64,000 nt of DNA. It comes from Streptomyces sp. CB02366. GTDB lineage: Bacteria; Actinomycetota; Actinomycetes; Streptomycetales; Streptomycetaceae. The stretch is from assembly GCF_001905905.1 (NCBI RefSeq), contig NZ_LIVT01000003.1, positions 372,001 to 436,000 of the forward strand, in the 5' to 3' direction. Below the pieces are notes generated by a model, which searched no databases, was not told the DNA's origin, and worked only from the letters and a program-made list of their open reading frames with translations. The position numbers and the translations under genes were made by a program. Every line of letters begins with the position of its first letter. Positions within the stretch are counted from its first letter, which is position 1. This document shows, in pieces, positions 51,407 through 60,200 of this stretch.

Positions 51407-52392
51407 CGCCGCGCCTCCGGCCTGGCCAGGAACGCGCCGAGCCCGGCGAGGTCGCGTTCGGCGTGGTGCTGGCGGATGTACACGCCCAGGTCGGCCACCG
51501 TGCGGGCGTGCCCGGCGTCATGGCACAGCGGCCCCGCCCCGGTCGCCCGGCCCACGTGGTCCAGCACCTGCCGGCAGACCGACTCCACCGCCGCGCGCAC
51601 CCGCATCGCCCGCAGCCGGGCCCCGCCCCGCTCGTCGCCGGGATCCGCGTCGATCTCCCCGGCCGCCCGGTCCAGGACCGTCGCGGCCGTGTACAGCTGT
51701 ACGTCCGCCGCCCCCAGGTGGGCGTCCGTGTGCGGATCCGCGCGGCGCGCGGCCGCCTCCCGCAGGACCCGGGACACCGCCACCGCGCCGCCGTACCAGC
51801 ACGCGGCGACGCCGATACCGCCGTGCCAGAACCCGGGCCTGTTCACGTACGCCTCCGGTTCGCCGACCGCGGTCGCCGGTACGTCCGTGAACCGCACGTC
51901 CGGGGTGTCGCTGCCCGCCATGCCCACGGCGCTCCAGGTGCCCTCGACCGGCCGGCACCCCTCTGCCGCCACCTCCACGGCGAAGAGCCGCCGCGCCTCC
52001 CCCGCCCGGGCGGTGACCAGGGCGTGGGTGCAGCTGTGCGCCCCCGAGCAGTACTGCTTCAGTCCGCTCACCACCCAGCCCGCGCCCTGCCGGACGGCGG
52101 TGAGCCCCTCGCCCGGAGGCTCGGCGGCCCACACCCCCCACCGCTCTCCCGGGCCCGGCGGGGGCGCTCCCAGCTCGGCGAGGACGGCCGTGGCGTCCAC
52201 ATGCCCCTCGACCAGGCGGGCCGTGCTCAGACCGGTCTCGGCGACGGAACGCAGAGCCGCGAACCGCTCGGCGGTACGTCCGGAGCCCGGCAGCGGGAAG
52301 CTCAGCTCCCCGTTCCCGATACGCGCGACCGTGTCGGCGAACCCTTTCGCGGCCGCCGTCACCGCGTCGGACGTCACCGGATCTGCCGGCAT
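51403..52392 (-). CDS. Acyl-CoA dehydrogenase-like flavoprotein
   Basis: About 329 residues, a little shorter than usual acyl-CoA dehydrogenases. WGVWAAEPPGEGLTAVRQGAGWVVSGLKQYCSGA and TWSAVGMAGSDTPDVRFTDV match the middle beta domain; the helical end has DADPGDERGGARLRAMRVRAAVESV and PLCHDAGHARTVADLGVYIRQHHAERDL. A classical catalytic Glu is not obvious. GAAGGGATCC precedes the ATG at 52392. It is the first gene of the operon. It may oxidise an acyl chain, or an amine or nitro-type substrate, on the operon's product. Confidence 0.82.
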   Translation of the reverse strand: MPADPVTSDAVTAAAKGFADTVARIGNGELSFPLPGSGRTAERFAALRSVAETGLSTARLVEGHVDATAVLAELGAPPPGPGERWGVWAAEPPGEGLTAVRQGAGWVVSGLKQYCSGAHSCTHALVTARAGEARRLFAVEVAAEGCRPVEGTWSAVGMAGSDTPDVRFTDVPATAVGEPEAYVNRPGFWHGGIGVAACWYGGAVAVSRVLREAAARRADPHTDAHLGAADVQLYTAATVLDRAAGEIDADPGDERGGARLRAMRVRAAVESVCRQVLDHVGRATGAGPLCHDAGHARTVADLGVYIRQHHAERDLAGLGAFLARPEARR

Positions 52393-52891
52393 GGTTCGGA
52401 TCCCTTCAGGACTGATGAGCAGCTCTGACACAGGTGGTCACGCCTCCACGATGGCTCGGTTCCCAGGCCCGCACGACCCGGCGCGCATGAGGGGGCGCGC
52501 CCGAGTGAGGGCCTCACTCAGTGCCCCGCTCACCAGGAACGAAACGCCTCGGCCGCCCCGGCGGAGCCGCCGGAAGGGACGTCGTCCCGGCGGAGGGCGA
52601 TGAGGCCGGGGGGGAACCGGACCGCGGTGGTCGGCGCCGTCCGCGTCCTGGTCCACATCGGGCTCCACGGGCCCCGGGCGGGCGGGGCCGGACCCGGCAC
52701 ACGGCACACGGCTCCGGACGCCCGCAAGCCCCCGGGCCCGTTCGCGCGACGTCCCGAGCGTCCGGGACGAGGAGGGCCGTCCGGGTGAGTAGGGCGTCCG
52801 AAGACGGGTACCGGGTGGATGCTCAGCGGTCAGGAAGCGGCTGTCCTCTCCGACCCGTCCGGGAATCCACCCACTCTCATCCGGGAACTCG
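52393..52891. other. 499-base gap without a gene
   Basis: The stretch is GC-rich and open in several frames, but none has codon bias, a ribosome site or a known motif. It should hold the promoter of the leftward acyl-CoA dehydrogenase operon and that of the SsgA-like gene. No operator-like repeat stood out. Confidence 0.5.
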
Positions 52892-53467
52892 ATGCTCTCC
52901 CTCCACGTACTCCGCCGGCGGCTGGACCGCCTCGGCACGCTGCTCAGCCGCCCCGCGCCTGCGGACCGGATCCTGCGGGCCGGATCCGGCCCCTCCCTCC
53001 GGAACCGGTCGGGAAACTCCTTGAGGACAGCAGCAGTCGACGGCGCCGCTAAGCCGGACGCCCCTCCGTCGTGGGTTCCCGCCCTCCTCCACGTGAGCGA
53101 CGAGAACCGGGTGCCCGTGCTCGTGGAACTCCGCTACGAACGCGACGACCCTCTGGCGGTGGAGTTCACGTTCCACGGACCGACCGGAACCCTGGCCCGG
53201 TGGAGCTTCTCCCGCGACCTCCTGCTCGCGGGCATGTGCGAGATCACGGGCCAGGGCGAGGTGATGATCTGGCCCTCCGAGGAGGACCCGGCCGACAGCA
53301 CCTTGTTCCTGCGTCTGGGGCTCCAGGAACGCCACGCCATCCTCGCGGTACGCCGCGCCCCCGTCCACCACTGGCTCACCCGCACCCTCGCCGTCGTTCC
53401 GGTCGGTCAGGAGATGGCGGGGATGGACTGGGACGAAGAACAGCGCCGGCTGCTCCGCACCGTGTGA
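52892..53467 (+). CDS. SsgA-like (SALP) sporulation/cell-division protein
   Basis: Up to 191 residues. The part from VPVLVELRYERDDPLAVEFTF through WSFSRDLLLAGMCEITGQGEV to MIWPSEEDPADSTLFLRL and the end MDWDEEQRRLL matches SsgA-like proteins, which steer septum placement and autolysis in streptomycetes. The SALP domain needs only about 135 residues, so the first about 55 are extra. The ATG at 52892 has a weak site; a GTG at 53093 is possible but leaves almost no residues before the core. It is a strong sign that the host is a streptomycete. Confidence 0.75.
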   Translation: MLSLHVLRRRLDRLGTLLSRPAPADRILRAGSGPSLRNRSGNSLRTAAVDGAAKPDAPPSWVPALLHVSDENRVPVLVELRYERDDPLAVEFTFHGPTGTLARWSFSRDLLLAGMCEITGQGEVMIWPSEEDPADSTLFLRLGLQERHAILAVRRAPVHHWLTRTLAVVPVGQEMAGMDWDEEQRRLLRTV

Positions 53468-53668
53468 ACGGCGGTCACCGCACACGCCCTTCGGGCGCAC
53501 GGCCGGGAAGACCGCACCTCACCCGCCCCCGCCTCCGGTACGTACGCGCCTTCGGTACGTACGGCGGTCGGCAACGGGGCCGGGGCAGTCGGGACACGAG
53601 GTCTTCCGGCACAGGCACGGGACACGCCCGCCCCCGCTCTCGTCCCCGCTGCCGTCGCGGTGATCCGG

Positions 53669-54121
53669 TCAGGAGACGAAGATGCAGAAGGGGTGGCCCG
53701 AAGGATCGGCGTAGACCCGGAAGGGCTCGCCGGGCCCTTCCGCGTGGTCGGAGAGCAGGCGGCCATGGAAGGCGAGAACGCGTTCGTGCTGCGCCTGGAG
53801 GTCCTCGACCGATGAGACGCTCAGATCCAGGTGCATCTGCTGGGGCACGGCCCCTTCGGGCCAGGTCGGCGCCGCCAGCCGGTCGACGTGTTGGAACGCC
53901 ATGCAGGGCGCACCCTCCGCGGTGCGCAGCACCAGCCAGTCCCGTCCCGCCTCATCGCCCTCCCCGCCCTCCCCGCCCTCCCCGCCCTCGGGCGGCTCGT
54001 CCCCGGGGCGGTAGACCAGACCGAGCAACACGCGGTAGAACTCCGCGAGTTCCCTGGGCTCGGTGCTGTCGAGCACTACTTGGCACAGCTTCAACGAGTT
54101 CTCATCAGCCGACAACGCCAT
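53669..54121 (-). CDS. VOC/glyoxalase-fold protein
   Basis: About 150 residues. LCQVVLDSTEPRELAEFYRVLLGL is the first VOC half, and QQMHLDLSVSSVEDLQAQ with FRVYADPSGHPFCIFVS is the second, carrying the metal-ligand region. Between them is an EGGEGGEGGEG insertion encoded by a 9-bp tandem repeat. The ATG at 54121 follows GGGGAGGCG. The family includes glyoxalases, dioxygenases and antibiotic-binding proteins; nothing here decides which. Confidence 0.82.
   Translation of the reverse strand: MALSADENSLKLCQVVLDSTEPRELAEFYRVLLGLVYRPGDEPPEGGEGGEGGEGDEAGRDWLVLRTAEGAPCMAFQHVDRLAAPTWPEGAVPQQMHLDLSVSSVEDLQAQHERVLAFHGRLLSDHAEGPGEPFRVYADPSGHPFCIFVS
53957..53990. repeat. 9-bp tandem repeat inside the VOC gene
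   Basis: GCCCTCCCC is repeated three times with a partial fourth copy. It encodes the GGE units of the loop between the two halves of the glyoxalase-like protein. As the unit is a multiple of three, changes would keep frame. Confidence 0.85.
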
Positions 54122-54433
54122 CGCCTCCCCTGGGGCGGCCTGCCCCGCCAGCCGGAGGGCAAACGGGGCGAAGCCGCCGGCTCCCTCGGCACGCCCACCC
54201 GGTCTTCCCCACCGCGTCGTGAGGGGGGCGACCGCGGTGTCCACCGTCCTGAGAGGGCCGGGGCCCGGACGGCCGGGCAGGCGAGCGCTGCCCGCCGCCG
54301 GGCACGCACCCCGCCCCCCCCTGAGACGCAGAGGGAGGGCGATCGCCGAAGAAACGCCTATCGCAGACCAAAACGGGCACTCCTCACCTACACGCGGGGC
54401 GAGGCCCCCCAGAACGAGGAAGAGAGCGGACTC

Positions 54434-54586
54434 ATGCAGGAGAAGACACCGTCACAGGCCGAGGGCGAGCGCCCGGACGACGAAACCGCCCAGGCCGCCG
54501 AACACCGGCCCGCGGACCCCGGCCGCACGACGCCCTCGCAGGCCGAAGGGGACAGGGAGCCCGAAGATGACCACGACGATGCGTAG
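54434..54586 (+). CDS. Small acidic disordered protein with an internal repeat
   Basis: A 50-residue frame. TPSQAEGERPDD near the start is repeated as TPSQAEGDREPEDD near the end; it has no hydrophobic core and is very acidic. The ribosome site is only moderate, and the 312 bases before it (54122-54433) hold no other gene. Its third positions are G/C-biased. It may be a real small protein of unknown role; confidence is limited. Confidence 0.45.
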   Translation: MQEKTPSQAEGERPDDETAQAAEHRPADPGRTTPSQAEGDREPEDDHDDA

Positions 54587-54772
54587 AGGTCAGCGCCTCC
54601 GGGTCCGTCGTGACGTTCCGCCGGATCCGGCCCCTGCGCGCAGCCGGACAGGTGAGCGGCCCGCTGATCCGGCAGGGAGTCCTCCGGCGTCACCGCGTGA
54701 GCGTCCGCGGTGGTGAAGGGGGGCGCGGCCCGCCGACGGCCCGACCTCCACGACCCTGCTCACCCTCTGCCC

Positions 54773-54796
54773 CGCTTCCCCGCTTCCCCGCTTCCC
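54773..54796. repeat. 8-bp tandem repeat
   Basis: CGCTTCCC is repeated three times in the 343-base gap between the small acidic protein and the DUF1360-like gene. The rest of that gap shows no gene. Confidence 0.8.
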
Positions 54797-54929
54797 CGCC
54801 CGGAACGGCTGTGACGGCTGCTACGGGACGGCATCCAGGCATACCGGAGTGATGGAGAGGCACTCGCACCGTGTGACAGGCCCCCTCCCGGGGGCGAGCC
54901 CCGACCCCCACTTCCCGGAGGTACCCGTC

Positions 54930-55475
54930 ATGAAGAAGACCGTGCGCGGAAAAGGCGCCTTCCTGCGGAGGGCCGAGGATGCCTTCCATCGCGTGAACAG
55001 GGCCTACGCGCCACCGAAGGAGCACCAACTCGCCGGGCACCTCGGTTCCCTGGCCGCTTTCACCGCCTACACCGGTGCCTGGGGCGCCGCGGTGGCCATG
55101 GGAAGGAAACGGCTTCCGGACCGCCACCAACCGCTGGATCTGCTGTTGACCGCAGCCGCCGTCTTCCGACTCGGTCGTCTGCTCACCAAGGGTTCGGTTA
55201 CGAGCCCGCTCCGAGCACCGTTCACTCGGTACGAGGAGGCGTCGGGCCCCGCCGAAGTCAAGGAAAGTCCTCGCGGGGGCGGTGTCAGGTCGACCGTGGG
55301 AGAGCTGGTGACCTGCCCGTTCTGCCTGAGCGTCTGGCTGACGACCACCTTCACCGGCGCCCATCTGCTGTGGCCGCGCGCCACACGCACGGTCACGGGG
55401 GGCCTGTCCGCCCTCGCGGTGGCCGACACCCTGCAACTGGGCTACGACTGCCTCCTCCAGAAGAACACTGAGTGA
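54930..55475 (+). CDS. DUF1360-family membrane protein
   Basis: About 181 residues. LGSLAAFTAYTGAWGAAVAMG, LDLLLTAAAVFRLGRLLTKG and VGELVTCPFCLSVWLTTTFTG, with the CPFCLSVW motif, mark DUF1360 proteins, which have about three membrane helices. CGGAGG precedes the ATG at 54930; a longer in-frame ATG at 54849 is less well supported. Function is unknown in the family. It is the last normal gene before the decayed mobile-element region. Confidence 0.8.
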   Translation: MKKTVRGKGAFLRRAEDAFHRVNRAYAPPKEHQLAGHLGSLAAFTAYTGAWGAAVAMGRKRLPDRHQPLDLLLTAAAVFRLGRLLTKGSVTSPLRAPFTRYEEASGPAEVKESPRGGGVRSTVGELVTCPFCLSVWLTTTFTGAHLLWPRATRTVTGGLSALAVADTLQLGYDCLLQKNTE

Positions 55476-55689
55476 TCCTTACGGCGTCGCCCTCGTACAG
55501 CAGCCTCACCAGAGTGGACGGGGCAGACAGGTCGGAGCTCCTGAGGCGCCAAAAGTTGCCCACCCAGACTCGGTGAACACGCCCTTCGCCAGCACCAGCC
55601 GTGGCGAACCCGAGGCGGTCCCGGCAGCTTGCCCGCGGGGTTCTGGAGGGTTTACCGCTCTGCCTTCACGGCGGAGCGGGTGACCGCGG

Positions 55690-55880
55690 AGAGCAGGGCT
55701 TATGGGTAGCAGCCGAATGGGCCGAACCCTTCAGCACCTTGCCGTGGACGGTGACCGCGCGGCGCGTCCGGCCCTGCCCCCGGCGGTCTCGCGCCGGCCT
55801 GCGGAGTGGGCGCCGGCCACTCGGTCAAGGGCGTCACCCACGCCAGTTGCCAGCACCCGGCCGATCATGGTCCGCAGCGG
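55690..55880 (-). pseudogene. Decayed ISAs1-type transposase fragment, copy 1
   Basis: On the reverse strand the stretch reads GVGDALDRVAGAHSAGRRET and, after a frameshift, AVTVHGKVLKGSAHSAATHK. This fits the region around the first catalytic Asp of ISAs1-family transposases (AVDGKxLRGS), with the Asp here changed to His. It is about 70% alike to a second copy at 56720-56917. It cannot be functional. Confidence 0.6.
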
Positions 55881-55885
55881 CGACC

Positions 55886-56078
55886 GTGGCGAACCGGCCC
55901 ATCTACACGGCCCTGGCCGTCACGGTCGAGGGCCGGCGGGGCACCCTCGGGATGTGGGCCGGCGACGGCGGCGAGGGTGCCGAGCACTGGATGCACATCC
56001 TCACCGAGCTCAAGAACCGCGGTGTGGACGACGTTCTCATGCGCGTCTGCGACGGGCTCAAAGGCGGCCGGTCGCAGC
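55886..56078 (+). pseudogene. IS256/mutator-type transposase fragment
   Basis: The frame reads VANRPIYTALAVTVEGRRGT, then GMWAGDGGEGAEHWMHILTE and LKNRGVDDVLMRVCDGLKGG. This is the middle of an IS256-family transposase, including the second catalytic Asp in CDGLKG. Both ends are missing: it joins the ISAs1-type scrap directly on the left and stops without the LPxA continuation on the right. Confidence 0.85.
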
Positions 56079-56108
56079 TCTCGCGAAACATCGCGAAGCG
56101 ACAGACCT

Positions 56109-56140
56109 GTGGCCTGCGGCAATCATGTGCCGCAGGCCAC
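56109..56140. repeat. Strong hairpin, copy 1 (13-bp arms, 6-base loop)
   Basis: Left arm GTGGCCTGCGGCA (56109-56121), loop ATCATG, right arm the exact complement (56128-56140). A closely related hairpin occurs at 63604-63639. It sits just after the IS256-type fragment. It could be a terminator or part of a mobile-element end. Confidence 0.85.
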
Positions 56141-56300
56141 GAGCCCGTTCATCCCGTGCAGCCACGGTGTTCGCCACCTGCGGCCAGAACCGTACGACCA
56201 GGCTGATCTTCCAGGGCAAGCGTGATTCGAGCGTCCAGAATGCTGAACCAAGGTCCTGAAACCGTCGTTCAAGTGGTCGCATTCGCAGCGAAACCACAGG

Positions 56301-56381
56301 TCAGGCGCCTTTCCCAGCAGGCTCAAGGATCGCGACGCACTCCACATGGTGCGTCATAGAAAAGATGTCGGCCTGAGCATG
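56301..56381 (-). pseudogene. C-terminal scrap of a TrmA/RlmD-type RNA (uracil-C5) methyltransferase gene
   Basis: On the reverse strand the last 26 codons before a TGA read QADIFSMTHHVECVAILEPA. MTHHVE(C/A)VA is the hallmark C-terminus of RNA uracil-5 methyltransferases of the TrmA family. No catalytic-domain sequence precedes it in any frame here, so it is a cut-off remnant, perhaps carried in with a mobile element. Confidence 0.6.
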
Positions 56382-56719
56382 TGACGGAAAAGCCCAGGCC
56401 AGATAACCTTTCTCGGCTCGACGGCCTGCGTGGGGCCGCCTGGATCGTCAAACGAGCGTCACTGCTGGCAGCCGGTGCACAGGCCGCCAGAGCAACGTCA
56501 CCCATCGGGTCCACGGCCGCCAGCTGCGGACGCCGACTCACCCGCTATGCCCCGCACCATCCGTCCGACCGACATCGTGGGCCATGACCGCCAACCGACA
56601 ACATTCGGCACCCGCGCCAAGGAACTCCTCGGGCATGGACCCCCACAGCTCCGCACTGCACCGGGAGCTCCATAACCGACCCGGCCTCCCCACGGGGCGA
56701 GAGTTACGGGGCGATGGCG

Positions 56720-56917
56720 GATGACCGCGGAGTGCGGGCGCCTGTGGTTAGCGGCCAGGTGGGCCGACCCAGCACCTTGCCGTCGACGTCGGCAGCTCGG
56801 CGCGCCCGGCCCTGCGCCGACGGCCTCGCGTCGGCTCGCGAGGTAGGCGCCGACCGCCCGGTCGGAGGGCGGCACCGACGACAGTTGCCGGCACTCGGCC
56901 GATCATGGTCCACGAAG
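56720..56917 (-). pseudogene. Decayed ISAs1-type transposase fragment, copy 2
   Basis: A diverged direct repeat of 55690-55880. On the reverse strand it shows DRAVGAYLASRREAVGAGPG and, in another frame, ADVDGKVLGRPTWPL, the VDGK of an ISAs1-type catalytic core. Several frameshifts make it non-functional. Between this copy and the Rhs gene (56918-57276) I see no gene. Confidence 0.6.
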
Positions 56918-57276
56918 CCGCAGCGCCACCGGAAGCTCCGCTCCCGCACGTCGATGGCAAGTGAGGTCCCGCGCACGAGGCGCACCTTGTTTTCCCCCAC
57001 CAGTCGCTACAACCACGCCGGTCTCCGAACAGAAGCCCAGGCTTGGCCGACTGCCCTCCGAGTGTTCAACTGCCGCTTCCCGGGCGGGAAGGCGTGTTCA
57101 CGCCAATCGCTCACCAAGGGACGGCCGGTCGACCATCCGACCAGGGGGCCCTCTGGGTGCCGTTCAGTGCGACACGTCGGGATCCAGCCCCATTCGGCGC
57201 CGTGCGTTAGATCGATCCACTTTCGGATCAAGCATCACCCCGACTCTGTTCACGATCTACTCACGGGTGATGCACA

Positions 57277-60200
57277 GTGCGCACACAAGCGCGAAGACTC
57301 CTCACCACACTCCTGGCCGTGGCGCTCCTGGCCGTCCCAGGGGCCATCCCCTCCTGGGCCTCCCCCGGAGACCGACAGACCTCCATACCGCCATCGGCTG
57401 CCATGGAGACGGCCGTCGCGAGAACAGCGTCGGACCTTCCGAAGCCGCCCAAGGCCATGACGCTGGCCGAGAGACGCCAGCAGATGAGGCGCGACCGGGG
57501 CGAGCTGTCGCCCATGCACAACTACATCGCTCCGCGCGCAGTAAAGCCGGCCGGCACACCGCACCCCCGTCCCACCGAGCCCGCCGACCGGGGCCCGGCC
57601 GCCGGCAAGTTGGCATCGCCCTTCGGCGCGCAGGCCACAGGGAATCCGACTTGGGTCAGCGCGTACGCCACTGCTTACCCGGCGATGTTGTCGATCGGCG
57701 GGCAACTGCAGCTGCCGACGGGCACGGCGGCATCCCAGGTGTCCGGGATGTGGCTCTACGTCCGCGACGAGGCGGGGAACTACGTCCACCAGCAGGAGAT
57801 CAAGCGCACCACCGGTGACCCTTCGGGCCGCTACCTCGACAACGGCGCCTGGTGCTACGGATGGTGGCCAAGCAACGCATACCCCGCCAATCAGTGCTTC
57901 TGGTGGAGCGGCAGCACGCTCGGGGGGCATCTCGAGGACGGAAAGAAGTACTACGCCTGGATCTTCCTCACCGGCACCGACGGGTCTTCGAGTCCGGGCG
58001 GAACCACCTCGCCCCTGGTGGAAGCCTTCTACACGCCTGACATCCCTGGGGCGCAGGCGGGCATCTGCACCTGCTACGCGCAGGCTCACCGTGCGGATCC
58101 GGTCAATACGGCGACCGGCATGTTCTTCGAGCAGCTCACCGACGCGTCGCTGGTCGGCCCCGGTGTGCCACTGGCCCTGGAACGCACGTACCGTTCCGAC
58201 TCGACCGCAGCGGGTCTGCTGGGCCGAGGGTGGGCATCACCGTTCGACTCGAAGCTCACGGTCGCGACGGTGAAGGTTACTTACCGGGCGGACGACGGGG
58301 CGTCGTTCGTGTTCACGCAGAACAGCGACGGGACGTACAAGGCCCCGGCCGGGTCGGCGGCCAAGCTGGTCAAGGGCACCAGTGACTACATCCTGACCAC
58401 GCCCGACCACACCAAGCGGACCTTCACCGGCGGTGGTCAGCTCACCTCCGTCGTGGACAAGGCAGGGAAGGGGCTGAACCTGACGTACGTGTCCGGCAAG
58501 CTCGCCTCCGTCAAGGACGCCGCCGGGCGCACAACGACGTTCACGGTCGGTGCCGACGGGCTGTTGACCAAGGTGGACCTGCCGGACACGACGTCGGTGA
58601 CCTACGGCTACACCGGTGGTCTGCTGACCTCGGTGACCGACCCGGCGGGGAAAACCTCTTCCTACGCGTACGACGCGAACAAGCGGCTGTCGTCCTACAC
58701 CGACCCCGCGGGCGGCAAGGTCAGCAACACCTACGACACCGCAGGCCGGATCACTTCCCAGACCGACCAGAACACCAAGACGACCACGTTCGCCTGGGAC
58801 GGCAGCCGCGAGTCACACACCACGGCGCCCGACGGCGGCGTGTGGACCGACGTGTACTCCGGCAACGTCCTCATGTCGACCATCGACCCGTACGGCAAGA
58901 GCATCACCTACGACTACGACCGCAATCTGCGGCCCGTGTCCATCACCGACCAGCGCGGCAACACCACGTCGATGACGTACGACAGCGCCGGCCGCATGCT
59001 CACGCGCAGTTCACCGGCGAGCCTCGGCTACAAGGAAATCTGGACCTACGACACGTCGGGCAACATCACCAGCCACACCGACGGCCGCGGCAACAAGACC
59101 ACGTACGCGTACAACACGTCCAACCAGCTGACGACGACCACCGACCCGCTCGTCGGCACCACCGCCTACACATACACGGCACTCGGCGCCATCCAGACGG
59201 TAAAGACACCACGCGGCAAGGTCACCACCTACGGCTACGACACAGCCGGGAACCGCACGTCGGTGACCACACCGCTGGGTGAGAAGGCGACGTTCACCTA
59301 CGACGCGGCCGGGCGGATCCTGACCAGGACGGACCCGCGTGGCAATGTCACCGGCGCCGACCCCGCCGCCTACACAACGACATACGCCTACGACGGGCGA
59401 GGTCTGCTCAGCTCGGCCACCGACCCGCTGGGCCGCACCACGTCCTACACCTACAACGGCGCGGAACAGCTCCTCACCGCGAAGAACCCCGAGGGCGAGA
59501 CCACGGCGTTCGCCTACGACGACGCCGGGCACCTGACCCGAACGACGGACCCGGTAGGCAAGTTCGTCACCCGCACCTACAGCGCCGCCGGACACCTCGC
59601 CTCCGAGACGGACGCAGCCGGCAACAAGACCACCTACACCTACGACAAGGTGGGTCGCCTGCTCACCAGCGTCTCCCCGCGCGGCAACGTCACGGGCGCC
59701 GACCCGGCCGCCCACACCACGAGCTACGCCTACGACGCCGCAGGCAACAGCACCAAGGTCACCGGACCCACCGGTGCGTTCAGCACCACGACCTACGACG
59801 CGATCAACCGGCCGCTGGTGAACACCGACCAGCTGGGCCACACCACCGGCTACACGTACGACGCCAATGACAACGTCACCAAGGTCACCGACGCCGCAGG
59901 CAAGACGACCCTTTCGGTCTACGACAAGAACAACCGGCTCACCAGCAGCACCAACCAGCTGAGCAAGACCACCACCTACACCTACGACGCCGACGGGAAC
60001 CTGCTCAGCAGCACCTCCCCCCTGGGCAACAAGGAGAGCTGGACCTACGACGACGACGGCCGCCAGGCCACGGCCGTCGACCCGCGAGGCAACGTCACCG
60101 GAGCCTCCCCCGCGCAGTACACCACCACCTACCGCTACGACACGGCCGGCAACGCGACCGCCGTCACCGACCCGCTCGGCAACGTGACCAGAACCGAGTA

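Noticed and set aside
52438..52938. Leftward open frame in the gap before the SsgA-like gene
   Set aside because: Arg/Pro-rich text, no ribosome site, no motif; treated as intergenic.
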